Shown piece by piece: positions 34,301 to 45,412 of a stretch of DNA of 64,000 nucleotides. Position numbers and translations under genes: made by a program. Positions within the stretch are counted from its first letter, which is position 1. Every line of letters starts with the position of its first letter. Origin of the DNA: Paracyclopina nana (taxonomy: Eukaryota; Arthropoda; Copepoda; Cyclopoida; Cyclopettidae); the NCBI GenBank assembly GCA_019096065.1, contig JAGUCH010000005.1, positions 930,001 to 994,000 on the forward strand, in the 5' to 3' direction. The notes beneath the pieces are model-generated. The model was not told the origin of the DNA. It did not search any database and saw only the letters and a list, made by a program, of their open reading frames with translations.

Positions 34301-35014
34301 AGATATTGGACTTCAATATTGACCCAGTTCTCTCTTCTCAACCAAACAGAGATGGATAAGCAATAGAGCTAGTTGAGCCACATATGTAAAAGCAGTTACT
34401 TTGTGCTCTGCCAAGTGCAACGCTATAATATTCACATTGTATTGGTGCTCACCCCAAACATATTCCTCAAGTCCGGATCCCTGAATCTGAAGGGTATATT
34501 TGACACGTGGAGCCGCTTGGGCGTGTTGTCTCCCTGCTTGCTTTGCGTTGACAGCGACACAACAGCTGATTGAGGATCGGTTTGACTCACATTTGGCTGA
34601 GATTGTTGCTGAGCAGCTGCGGCTGCGACTGCGGCTGCGGCCGCAGCTGCCAGAGAAGTGGCAACGTCTTGAGAACCATCATCACCCTGCAAGGAGAACC
34701 CTGTTTACACTTGCTGCAGCGTGCAGTGCGCGCGTCGCGTACTGGCTCGCCACTCAAGCCACGCCGCGCAGGCGTCAGCTGACAACACTCACTTGTGCGC
34801 TTTGTTGCTGATCCACCACTCCGTTTGCTAGTTGAGCTGACTGCTGTAGGACTTGCAGGGCAGTCGGGGATGCCCCACCCCCTCCCCCGCCCGGGGGCAC
34901 GCCCTCCACGGCCTTCATGTCTGTTTTCATGGAAGAGTTGTCACCGCCCGCCCCTGGGCCGCCGCCATTTTGCGCGAACGCTGTGTAAGGGGTGCTCATT
35001 CCGGTCTGAACCAT
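28364..35014 (-). CDS. Rbfox1: Rbfox (Fox-1/A2bp1) RNA-binding splicing regulator
   Basis: Nuclear splicing factor that binds (U)GCAUG through one RRM; expected in neurons and muscle. Nine exons: 35017-34793, 34686-34453, 33578-33432, 31432-31378, 30828-30474, 30226-30106, 29850-29702, 29199-29121, 28405-28364; all phases fit, about 467 residues from the Met at 35014. The RRM (about 131-206) is almost textbook: [47 protein letters not shown], then [12 protein letters not shown]. An Ala/Gln-rich low-complexity tail follows, with [31 protein letters not shown] and the family end [11 protein letters not shown]. The exon-1 frame stays open upstream, so the true first exon may lie further right; Rbfox genes typically have remote alternative promoters. 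The 2-kb RRM intron carries two transposon-like repeats. Confidence 0.93.
28561..28660. promoter_or_regulatory. Pair of CTCF-like cores in the last Rbfox intron
   Basis: CTAGGTGGCGCT at 28561-28572 (plus) and GTAGATGGCGCTA at 28660-28648 (minus), facing each other about 75 bp apart. Motif match only. Confidence 0.35.
29211..29216 (-). promoter_or_regulatory. UGCAUG Rbfox site upstream of Rbfox exon 8
   Basis: Minus strand TGCATG ends 11 nt before exon 29199-29121, inside the polypyrimidine region of the 3' splice site. Two more lie in the same intron (29486-29491 and 29578-29583). Rbfox binding here would be expected to promote skipping. Confidence 0.5.
30801..30816 (+). promoter_or_regulatory. 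CTCF-consensus match inside an Rbfox coding exon
   Basis: Plus strand reads CCACCAGAGGGCGCTG, a full match to the vertebrate CTCF consensus. It lies in codons for the start of the Ala-rich region, so chance or dual use are both possible. Confidence 0.3.
30834..30839 (-). promoter_or_regulatory. UGCAUG Rbfox site overlapping the exon 5 3' splice site
   Basis: Minus strand reads TTGCATGTTTAG, then the exon at 30828. TGCATG thus sits 5 nt from the splice junction. Another copy is at 30953-30958 upstream, and one lies inside the exon 10 nt from its donor (30484-30489). Confidence 0.55.
31661..32515. mobile_element. 855-bp non-autonomous TIR element with 15-bp subterminal repeats
   Basis: Left end GCCAAACTGAGAATCCACTT, right end its inverted copy (GTGGATTCTCGGTTTGGC). 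Both ends consist of a run of degenerate 15-bp units of the type GATCCACTTTTCCGC, about seven on the left (31669-31770) and six or seven on the right (32405-32506), in inverted orientation. The interior has many AAGCTTGAA repeats (31785-31925) and no transposase frame. It sits in the Rbfox intron 31433-33431. No clear target-site duplication was identified. Confidence 0.65.
32711..33195 (+). mobile_element. Dispersed repeat, copy A (Rbfox intron)
   Basis: Roughly 485 bp that recurs in inverted orientation at 57141-57672. Shared blocks include TTCCTATATTGACTGG at the left, GAGCTACAAAAAGTGTTCTC, GAATATGGGATCGCCCTGAA, GAATACTTAATAGTTAAGCG and AGTGATTTTTTCAA at the right. Copy A is followed at 33196-33250 by a partial duplication of its own middle (ACGAGCTGAA..CCAAGAATGG). 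No coding capacity. Confidence 0.65.
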
Positions 35015-35017
35015 GTG

Positions 35018-38000
35018 CTGCAAAAAAAAATATTTAAAATAATTAATAAAGTAATTCTTGGGTGAAGTAAATGGGTTGATTGAGAAGCGCACCGTCCACT
35101 CACAAGAAGAAGAAGGAGAAGAAGTGTCAAAAAGTGGATTTGTGTGGTTGTCGCTGCTGTATTGCTGAGGTAGCTCAAGTTGCATATCTTTGGGCTGAGC
35201 ACTGAGAAATGAGGTTGAAACAAAGATCTTTCTGGTGGCAATAGAGGGAGCTAGATTCTTGTCAGCTGGAAGAACGCCTCCATTTTGAGGGCCCAAAAGA
35301 ACTTGTTTACACTCTTTGGTTATATGGTGACACTGCCACAGCTCGCACTGGAGTACACGGAGAAAAGTCAGCTGCAACAGCAGCAGCAAAAAACCAATCT
35401 TCTTCTTCTCTCCTCTGATCTAGTACCAAATCCTGGAGCTGCACGCATGCGCCCTAGCCAAACTGTCACGACTTTGAACCAAGGCGCCAACATTGGCGTA
35501 CTTTCACTTTATACCTGCTTTATGCGCATGTAGCTTGTATATGCACTACTAATGTCCCAGCCTGAATAATGTCAAAGGTGAAAACATGTGGTTTCCCCTT
35601 TCAGCTCAAATATGCTGCTGCTATCAATTCTTTTTTTTAGGTCGGAATTCCTTGTGTCAGGATTTCTTTGAGAGTCACGATTTGGAAACGCGGAATGAGA
35701 GTTGTGCCTCACATATCTAAATATTTTGCCTATTATTCAAAATAGGTCTTTTTTTGCTGGGGAAAAAATACGGGCAATTTTGGAGGTAACATGGTTGTAT
35801 ACTATTTTTCTTGGATTTTCCCATTGAGGAAATGTGGAAACTGGTGAAAGGCACGAAAACTGCAAAATTGTGTGGAAAGGGTCAGTTTTGTTTTTTTGGC
35901 AGTAGGAATGGAAGAAGATATGCCATAATTCACTAAGGACTCCCAAAGGATCCATAGTTGAGCATTTTGTTGTTCCATATATTTGGCAGAGCTCACGTCA
36001 TACTTAATTGTAAATAGAGTCTGACTCATAAAAAATGCAACTGAAACAGAGCCATCACCATTATTATATGTATTGGCTGAGTTTCCAGCGAAACGAGCGC
36101 CATTTCAGGTCAGTTTATTATCATCGTAAAGCCATCAACGTGAAGAAACTGGGCAAAAGAGAAAATTAAATGAATTCACGGTGATCCGAATGTGAAACGA
36201 TAAAACTGGAAAATGTGGGTATAGACCAACTGAGGTCATCTTTCCGCCTTAATTCAGCTGAATTTATGCCAAGATGGCCGAAAATGGATCGACCTGTCCG
36301 AATAAACGAGAATGGTGTCCAATCATGTGCGGGACGCAAGAGGGAAGATGATGGTTCACCTACTTTGCCCGACCAAACGTCATTTTTCATACCGCTTTTT
36401 ATACACTCACACTCACTTATTGCATTACAGCACTGAAAATACCTTCTTACCCCAATTTGCTCCTTTTTGCCATTTTATCCTACCCCATGAAGAGTTTGGA
36501 TGTACACACTGATTTTACTTGTTTTGAATGAAGGAACGATTTTGATATATTTTTCAGATGTTTTAAAAGCAGCAAAATTAGAGCCTACTTTTCAGCATAA
36601 TTCTAAGAATATTTACGAAATTGGATTTATCTAAACTGACTTTTCAGAGCAGTTTTCCCCTGAAATTGCATCCCTAAATGAAGGAACATTGGTAATTTGA
36701 AAATAAAAAAACCAGGGCTTCATTCAATTTTCACTCCTAAAAAAGTTTGAATAATTATAGGCGAACTGAGCCTATTTTTTTTAACTGAAGGTGTTGGAAA
36801 AGGGCAGGTGCTTTAGAGTCATTAGGTATAAGCATCTTGTCACTACTTTTTGCTCGGCCACAAGAAGTGAGTAAATAGTAATTGTCTGGTGGGGCTTCTT
36901 TACTGCTGCAGAATCGATGTCTATTCCGCATTGCAGACTAACAACTACTACACATCTTCTTTACCTTTCTCGTGTGTAATAAAAAATGAAACAGACACAT
37001 TGAAATTCCGACTCGAAATTGCCCATTTGTGATCGGGTGGTGCCATCAATTTTCGGGCACATTTTTCGGCTCCCAAATGCGAAATTGAATTGGCATGTTT
37101 ATGGCACTTTTGGTCTTGTAATGGTGGGTTTGGTAGGCATGACCTCCGGCCATTTGATAGACTCTTTTAGGGGCCTTTTAAAACGATCGGAGTCAGGCCT
37201 GAAAAAGGCTGATCGAATTTCAAGTCGCGGAGCATGTACATCTTTTTCTTCGCCTGTGACTCGAACAGGGGCAAAAGTGCATTTAAGCCTTTCACTGCTA
37301 TTATACTGCAAGACTTTTTTTTATGTCTCTTAATGACTTCACATATAAGAGAGCAGCAGGCCAACGAGTTTTCCTCCTACTGGCAAAAATTACCATTTCC
37401 GAGGGTGATATGAGCAATCCGCGCGCAAAAACTTAATCCTCTTTAACCGTGTGCTTCTATTGTACAAAAAGAAAGCAGTATCTTTACACACTATTTCCCA
37501 GCCTGGGTGCATTTCACAAAGCTCACTTCAAACTCCCTCTTTAGCCACAAAAAGTACAAGAAATGCATATTTCCCTCAATCATAAGTCTTCACACACAGC
37601 TGGGAAATTAAAAATTAGAAAGCCTTAGAAACATCGGCTCGATTCAACAATATGTCATTAAGAAAGCAATTACTCATTTATGAGTTCTGCCAAGTTTTTA
37701 AAAATCCCCCAAACAACAACAACAAAAAAAAAACCTACAGAATGCGGCGCGGAAACTGCAATAGCGCGGCGGTTAATTGCAATTTCGGCGCCGCAACCTG
37801 TATTTTACAAAATACACAATTCATTGCATATTGGTAGAGCGAAGCGGAGCCCAGGTCCCAAGGGCTTTTTCAGCCGAAAAACAAGCCCTTTTTTCTTGGA
37901 AAAAAAGTACAACAGCTCCGTTTTGTGCTTAGAGCCTTCTCTCTCTATCTCATGGCCCAATATGTATGCATATTGGGACTTAGTACACAGGAGGATCGTA

Positions 38001-39230
38001 GCACAGCAGTGCAAAGTGTCGATAGACACGAATACCAATGAATTGCCAAAAACTTGCCGCAGCAGTCACCATGTGCTCCTAAACGCCCTCGTTTGCAGGA
38101 AACGAACAAGATATCGTAGTCAAAGTTGGAGAGGAAAAAAAACCTGTCAAATTTACAAGTATCATGATGATGATGAAGATAAAATAGACACAGTGGTCAC
38201 CACCGCCATCACATCCTTTGGCCACACAAAAGGTAAATGTTCCTTTTGGCTTTCCCGTTACTTCGAAGGGGCTCTTAACGTGACAAGAATGCTCATGGAC
38301 TGCTCTTCGTACAGTATGGACCAATCCCACAGTGGGAGAAGTGATGGTGGTGTGAAGCACAACCATGCTGGGCAAACATGTGACACAAATACTCCACTGT
38401 GCATGATTTTCAGCCATGGCCAAATACGAAAATGAGGCATTGATTTTCAGCTGAACTTAAAAACATCATCCTTCAATTGCGGTACATTTTTGGAAAAAAT
38501 GTAAAAAAACCCTTCACATTTCAGCGTAATTGGCGCCAAATTTGATGGTTATTTTTGGAAATGAGCCAATTTTTAAAATCAAGATTTGTGAAATCTTGTG
38601 TACAACCGAACTCTTGATACGAAAAAATTGTATGCAATCAGATTTCATTTCCACTGCAATTTTTAATGCAGTTAGTAATTTTGAAGGAAAAATTAGGCCT
38701 TAATTTAGGAGGAGGTGAACGGAGCCTAATTCTCCTTGATAACGCTAAAGTATGCTCTCAAGATCCATAAATCAACATTTTGAAAATGAAGTTTTTCTCA
38801 CAAGCTGCTCTAGTTTCTGTGTCACCATCCTCGTCGCTTTCGTCGCGGGGTTGATGCCATGCTTAACTTTTCCTTTGCAGACTTCTGACAAATCTAATTT
38901 AAAACTACAGCAGCAGCCATGGCAATGGCAGCAGTAGCGAAAGCTGTTTTACTACTATTACATAAACAGCTGACCACTCCAGCATTGCCATTATTGTCAC
39001 CTCCTCTGGATGGCTCTTGTTCTTCTTCTTCAAGCACAAATTGTGCTTTTGACTAATGATTTTGCCCCTCAAAAGTATCATAATAGGTTTTTGGTACCAC
39101 TGCTCTCGTGGAAAATGGTTTTCAGTCTGTGTGTGGCACTCGACCCATCATAGATCATTCTCCCATCTTTTTTGAGCCCCTAAAGGGTGATGCCAAAAAA
39201 GTAGTACTTCCATATCCCACCAAATAGGCA
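35018..39230. other. Region right of Rbfox exon 1, no recognised gene
   Basis: Probably the 5' intron or promoter region of Rbfox. A possible non-coding exon ends at 35104, where a good donor TT|GTGAGT lies on the minus strand. The frame from an ATG at 35185 would join exon 35017 out of phase, so I do not treat it as coding. An isolated, diverged monomer of the 40.6-kb satellite lies inverted near 37743-37822. The rest is AT-rich with short poly-A runs. Confidence 0.4.
37680..38435 (+). CDS. Long open frame of uncertain status (251 codons)
   Basis: I do not recognise any domain. It is the longest open frame right of 35 kb and unusually long for AT-rich DNA. The residues, however, look like translated non-coding sequence: runs of Thr and Lys from ACA/AAA repeats, many Cys/Ser/Arg, and no hydrophobic periodicity, signal peptide or membrane helix. 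Part of its start overlaps the inverted satellite monomer. No poly(A) signal or convincing splice context was seen. It could be a remnant or a taxon-specific gene, but chance is more likely. Confidence 0.12.
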   Translation: MSSAKFLKIPQTTTTKKKPTECGAETAIARRLIAISAPQPVFYKIHNSLHIGRAKRSPGPKGFFSRKTSPFFLEKKYNSSVLCLEPSLSISWPNMYAYWDLVHRRIVAQQCKVSIDTNTNELPKTCRSSHHVLLNALVCRKRTRYRSQSWRGKKTCQIYKYHDDDEDKIDTVVTTAITSFGHTKGKCSFWLSRYFEGALNVTRMLMDCSSYSMDQSHSGRSDGGVKHNHAGQTCDTNTPLCMIFSHGQIRK

Positions 39231-39662
39231 TAGGCCGTTCTCAAATTGCCGGAAAAAGCTAAGGTAAGGTAAAAATAGCTAAGCAAACAACATTTAAAGC
39301 TAGGCAACTTCACCTTCTTAGGCCGTTCTCATATTGCCGGAAAAAGCTGAGCTAAGGTAAAATTAGCTAAGCTAAGGTAAAAATTATGCAACGAAAACCG
39401 GTTATTTCGCTCAACATTCACAAAAAGCAGCTACTTTGCTTGAAATGTTGAGCGTTTGCTTAGCTATTTTCACCTTACCTTAGCTATTTTCACCTTAGCT
39501 TAGCTTTTTCCGGCAATATGAGAACGGCCTAAGTTATAACTGATTTTAGTTGCTTAATTGCGTTCAAAGTTGAAAAAGCAGCTGCTTTGCTTCAAATGCT
39601 GAGAGTTTGCTTAACTATTTTTACCCTAGCTTTGCTATTTGTAGCAATATGAGAACGGCCTA
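39231..39662. mobile_element. Outer foldback (MITE-like) element, interrupted
   Basis: Left end AGGCCGTTCTCAAATTGCCG and right end the inverted GCAATATGAGAACGGCCT. Matching subterminal blocks (TAGCTAAGCAAAC..CATTTAAAGC versus TAGTTAAGCAAAC..CATTTGAAGC) show that the two ends belong together. A second, complete copy (39318-39532) sits inside it. Confidence 0.65.
39318..39532. mobile_element. Inner foldback (MITE-like) element, 215 bp
   Basis: Terminal inverted repeats begin TTAGGCCGTTCTCATATTGC and are identical for about 30 bp, then similar for a further 40 (AGCTAAGCTAAGGTAAAA units). The centre forms its own hairpin (GCTCAACATT..AATGTTGAGC). No coding capacity. It is inserted in a relative of the same family. 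Confidence 0.75.
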
Positions 39663-40649
39663 AAAAATTCAGTAATTTCTACGCTATTGAATAAGTGAAA
39701 GCCCTCCCTTTTAAGTTCATTTTAGTAAGGCTTTTCATGGTTATTTTCGGGTGGGGATTTTTTTGCATCACCCAGTATGTAAGCAGTTGTCGGTGATATA
39801 CTAGATGTCCATGGAGAATATACTCTTCTTGCTACCACCAAACTCATCCTTCATTGGCGAGAGCTTGACCAGTGACAAGTTTGCTTTTCTTTCTCGGATA
39901 CACACATATATAGTATAGTAGATCACTATACGTATTTTTTGCATCACCATCAGGTGAAAGCCAGACATGAGACAATTTGGCACATTTGTTGTTGACCCCA
40001 TTGTTTACTTATCTGTGACATTCGGGAATTCGCACATCCTCAAAGGACGACAGCTTTCACTTTTGCCCTTTTAAAAAAAGTGCAAAACAATAAATTTAAA
40101 ATTTAAAATGAGAAAGCCAGCCCAGCCGTAATTTTGCTGCAGTGGGAAAAGACCTTTTTTGAAAATGTACAACGTTAATCATTTCTAATTGCGCCTAAGT
40201 TATGACATCAAGAGTTAGAATGGGTGAATTATGGGGCCTATTAAAGTGGTGCGCGCGCAGCCGTGATTTTCCCCATTATCATCATCTGTTTAGCAGAATA
40301 CCTATACATTAATATTATGGCTGCTTTCCTCCTCCTCTCGCGTGTTTACACAATTTCTGCCATGCCTTGTGTGTGCATGCTCATATAATGAGATATCGGA
40401 CAAAAGCGAGCAGCTCTCTTTTGAGAGAAGTAGTCGCAGCAGTGTAGAGTGCAAAGTTCTCCTAAAAATGTGATGCTACAAGTTCTTCTTCTTCCATATC
40501 TTCAGACAAATATAAAACAAAATGCAGGAAATTGACAAAAGGAAAGCAAGACGAAAAGAGGAGAGCACCAACTTGAAGACGAAGGGGAAAAAGTAATAAT
40601 GGATGATGGGTTCCTTTTTTTTCGTCGCAGACGTGAGGAAAAATGCAGT
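39663..40649. other. Non-coding stretch between repeats
   Basis: About 1 kb, AT-rich; I see no exon, no repeat and no clear regulatory cluster. Confidence 0.4.
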
Positions 40650-41430
40650 TTTCATACAGGTTGCGGCTCCGAAATTGCAACCGCGCTACAGCCGATTCGG
40701 CCTATTCATTTACTTCTTCTGAGTAGCCCGCTGCATGCATTATTTGAGCCGCATTCTGTATTCATACAGGTTGCGGCTCTGAAATCGTAACCACGCTACA
40801 GCCGATTCGGCCAAATCATAAACTTATTAACTTTTTCAAAGCAGCCCGCTATTTCCATTTTTGGTGCCGCGTTCTGTATTTATACAGGGTACGGGCCGTA
40901 ATTCCAACCGCGCTACAGCCGATTCGGCCAATTCATTTACTACTTCTGAGCAGCCCGCTGCATGCATTATTTGAGCCGCAATCTGTATTCATACAGGTTG
41001 CGGCTCTGAAATCGTAACCACGCTATAGCCGATTCGGCCAAATCATTGACTTATTAACTTTTTCAAAGCAGCCCGCTATTTCCATTTTTGGTGCCGCGTT
41101 TTGTATTTATACTGGGTACGGGCCGTAATTCCAACCGCGCTACACCCGATTCGGCCCATTTATTAACTTCTTCAGAGCAGCCCGCTCCATGCATTATTTG
41201 AGCCGCATTCTGTATTAATACAGATTGCGGCTCCGAAATCGTAACCACGCTACAGCCGATTCGGCCAATTTATTAACTTTTTCAAAGCAGCCCGCTATAT
41301 CCATTTTTGGTGCCGCATTCTGTATTTATACAGGGTACGGGCTGTAATTCCAACCGCGCTACAGCCGATTCGGCCCATTTATTAACTTCTTCAGAGCAGC
41401 CCGCTCCATGCATTTTGAGCCGCATTCTGT
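40650..41430. repeat. Dimeric satellite, seven monomers of 110/117 bp
   Basis: The core GCCGATTCGG recurs at 40691, 40801, 40918, 41028, 41145 (as CCCGATTCGG), 41255 and 41364, spacing 110, 117, 110, 117, 110, 109. Two monomer types alternate: one with TGCATGCATTATTTGAGCCG, the other with TATTTCCATTTTTGGTGCCG. The higher-order unit is therefore about 227 bp. The core is an imperfect palindrome (GCCGA/TTCGGC) next to CGCGCTACA, which makes it GC-richer than its surroundings. Confidence 0.85.
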
Positions 41431-44400
41431 ATTTATAGTATTTATATACTATGGTACATTATGTCATTTTGGTGCCATAGTGCTAATTTCCAATTCGACC
41501 AATGTCGTTGCGCAGCAGGCAAGAAAAGCATGTTTCGGGGATTTGCTATAGGAGATAAAGGCCTCCTTCTAATATGGGAAACAATTGCTTTTCCAATGAA
41601 GAACAATGGCTGTGTTAGGGTAAAGCTCTGGCCTTTTCTATGATTTATGGCCAAATACGCGAGGAGGACTAAAGCAGTCCACACTTGCCTCTTCTTGGAC
41701 TACTTTTGGCAGCTTCCATTAGCCCCGGTGTCATCTTAATTCCATATACAAGAACGCACAAGAAGATTTATTGGATGCAAACTAAAAAATGCTACTATAA
41801 CTCAAGAGTGACCATCAGCATGATTTGCTTCAGTTGCAGCAAGACTCACAATAAATCTCGCAGTTGTTGTAGTAAATAAAGAAATATCGGAGCATATTGC
41901 GCCATAATAGCGGCGTCAGACTTGGCACAACCTGAACATATCTAGCTGAATTGTTGCCAATAAACTACAATCGATACATGTCATGCTTTTCTTTCGCCCA
42001 ACACATGTATTTACTTTTGGAAAATGTGCAGCCCAAAAAAACCTTCTTTTCCTAATTGGCACTACTTGCAAGCATCAAAATTATTGCTTGATATCTTCAC
42101 TTTTGCACAATCAACAATCATAATTTTATTTAAATCAATTCTAAGAAATATCAGAAAGAGCTTTTTAACCAGCTAATTTTGATAGCCTTTCTTATGAAAG
42201 CCCATTCAAAATTTTTGGCGCGGCACGCCACGCCGGGCTACGCAGGCAGACGTCAGCTGACCAACCTTGAATTTCCGTCATGATTTTGAGCTTAATTTAG
42301 GCTCTAGTTGGAGTTTGTGACAGCAGATTTTGATCCAGGCAAAAGGAGCATAAGGGAGTGCCAACTAGCGAGCTATTTCCCTGCTGCTGCTGCTGCTGCT
42401 CTAGTAATGACTAAATTCCTATGAAAATGAGGTTTGCGAAATGCACACCAGCCTCAAATCCTGTCTTAATGGTATTCAAAGAGACTACCAGAGTGCAATT
42501 AGTCCTAGCTGCTGGAATGCACATCATTGTGCATTTTCACGGGTTTTTCTCAGTATAACAGCAGCAGCAGCTGGGCTTGAGATAAGGTAGGATTTTATAG
42601 GATATACAGCACTAAAACGAATCCTTTCAAGAGTGACACCACTTTGATGGCAACATCTGATGCTGCTGCATTTTTCCGCCAATCCTGCTTTTATTTTCGC
42701 CTTTTTAAGAAACTTTCCCCCTCAAACAACAACCCCAAAAGGAACCCAGTTATTTTTCAAATTCACATCTTACTTAGGCTCGTGGCATGCTGCGAAGCAA
42801 TCAATGCTCTTCTTACTGCTGTTGCTTTCCCATGCTGTTCCACCATCATGACCTAGTTCCTGACCACTAAAGATGCCTTAGAAAAAATGGCTATAGCTAT
42901 CAACACTCCATTTCATACGAAGAATACTTATTGCTCTCTGCTGAAAACGATTAGAAAGCAACGCGAGGAAAAACCAGGAAGCATCGCGCGTAAGCCTCAT
43001 AAACCCCATCAGAAATTGACCTTGGCACGCGGAGGAGTAAAATTGATAGGATACACATATATTGCAGCATATTCTAATATGCAGCCAAAATAGGCTCGAT
43101 TTTTCATAGGTCCCTTGGGAGAGCTTTCCAATATAAGAAAGTTGAGTTTGACTGGCTTAGAAATGGCAGAGATACGAGAGGCAAATCTGAAAACTAGCAA
43201 AAATCAAGAAAATACATACAGTGTAGGCTTTTGAGCCAAATCACTCTTGACAGCCTCTTGAGGTGGGAAAAAGCTACTTGGTCTGCTATGAAAATCGTTA
43301 ATGAAGTCTTTGAGGTAGACAGCTGAGTAATGGATTGCCAAAAAGGGGAGCTAGTTTTGCAGGGATTTTGTCTTTACATCCATAAAAGTGTAGTAGTAGT
43401 AGTGGCTTGCTTACATGTCCCTTTGATGGCCACCATCAATCTCAAGCCATACACTAAAGTGGGAACATGAGGCCAGTCGAGCATGTTGTTGTTGTAGTAC
43501 ACTTCTACTGGATTTTTCAAAGCTCAACTTTGCCTTTTGATCAAACACTCAGCCAAGTAAAATTATCTGACCTTTTCAAAGTGAGTGAAAGCAGCTAGCT
43601 GACAAGTTAGTCATTAACCAGGACCTGCTGCTGGGGGGGAGGAAAATAGTTGTTTTCCAGCTGCAGCTTTTCTTCTTCCAAGGCACATTGAAAAAGTGTG
43701 TCAAGCTATGCTGCAAACACCCAAGAGAGCAAGGCTTGAGTAAAGGAAATAGCAACTGTTTTATCAAGGCTCAATGCACGTTTTCAACAAAGGAGAGGAG
43801 TGATGATCGTCAACACACTCGAATGCTTTTGGGCATTGCATCCAGGGGAAAAAAGCTCCTACTTAAAATAGCTTGAAATAATAGCAGCTTCAATTTTTCT
43901 ATTGTCTTGAGGCATAATAAGCCTGGCCTATTGTGTGTCAGTAAACGATTTTTTTTTCGAAATGCTTATCATGCTCCTTCAACGCTCTAAATTGGCCAAG
44001 GCGCGCGCCGGGAGATTTCAACTGAGCGCGCGCGCATCAGCTGCACCGAATCAAAACAAAGCCCATTTTGGAGGGAGTAAAGCACAACAATGTGATGAAA
44101 TAAATCAAAAGACTGCTTCTACAGGCCATCATCAATGTCTGTGGCCATAAAAGGCGAAATAATAGAAGAAAATCAAAGTCTTTTGTGCGAAGCACAGTAG
44201 GAAATGAGCCTTGTGTGAACATCCCATAAAGTTTTGCTGGGCTGAAAAATAATCCAGAGAGTCATAAATGCCAATAGCTTTGATAATAATGACTCCACGG
44301 CCACCATTTGAGCAGCAAACTGACTTTCTCCCTATATACTCGAGTTCTGGTGGTGCCATACGTGCAAAAAAGGGCAGCCACTGTTCAAGCAAAACTCTTG

Positions 44401-45412
44401 CGAGGGAAAACTCCATCACTTTTTCCCTTCTGCAACCTTTGTAGAAACAATTAGTGAGACTTATCAGCTCACTCCGAGTCAACAAAGAGCCACTTCTTCA
44501 TTGAAATGGAATTCCTTTAATCATGCATCGGTCTCTAGATTTCCACCATCAGAGAGCTTTCTTTTTTCCCTGCTGAAGCAAGAAAGTAAACAACTTCATC
44601 TACGTTAGACGAGCATGTGGGCAACAGTTAGGAATTGTTTACACCGAGCTCAAAACAGATGACGCAATGCATTTTGAATATCTGGATTTTAACCAGTCTG
44701 TGCATGACTTTGAAGGCACAATAAAGCTTTGAACTCCATGCATGGCTTCAAATGGCCTAGAAAGCTGTAAAATGGAAATTTCAAACGATGGTTGATGCAT
44801 CTGCTAATTTTGAGGTGAATGTTAAGTCCCCACCATGAAAAAAGTATTTTTGTGTGAGGATGGTAAAAAAAGGGAGACGTCCCCACAGAGGAACAGCTCC
44901 CACGGGACTTTACGTAGCCCAGTGTGCAAGCTTGTCAGTTTAGGAGCCCTTCCCACACATTTCCCATGCCAAAAGAGGGTCAAGTTTGCCACTTCGTTCG
45001 CTGGGGAATGGAGGCAAAAGATGAAAAGTTTTCCAAAGAGCCAAACACATACCTGCAAAAAAGAAGAAATGAGTTATGGCACAATGCTTGATTTTTACTA
45101 CTACAGTTTACTATCGGGCTTTTTCTCACCACAGAAAAATTGCGGTCAATTATGATGCTGGCATTTAAGCTCACTGTGCTGCTGTCTTTTCTGCATAAGC
45201 TGAGCAAAAAAGGGGCCAGGAAATGAGATCTATGCGTTATGTCTGACTTGATGAACCCCATTCCTCTTTCTGGTTCAATTTCCTAAAGCCCACCTTTTTT
45301 TGTTCATGCATACTTGATGCCATATTTTGGCTGCAAAAAAATATCTCACCTGAATAGCTGATTATTTCGCCAAGTTATTATGTCTTGCAAAAATACTAAT
45401 TTTGCAATTAAT
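41431..45412. other. Non-coding stretch, no recognised gene
   Basis: About 4 kb. It contains a CTG run at 42381-42398 and CAG runs nearby, a GC-rich CGCGCG patch near 44000-44035, and only short frames without family signatures. Confidence 0.4.

Noticed and set aside
35104..35185. Possible first coding exon of Rbfox (MQLELPQQYSS.., donor at 35104)
   Set aside because: It would join the exon at 35017 in the wrong phase (82 nt, phase 1). It may be 5' UTR at most.
35325..35335. TCTTTGGTTAT, the first 11 nt of miR-9
   Set aside because: No match beyond 11 nt and no complementary arm forming a hairpin nearby.
43309..43319. TGAGGTAG, let-7 seed
   Set aside because: Only the 8-mer matches; no precursor fold visible.
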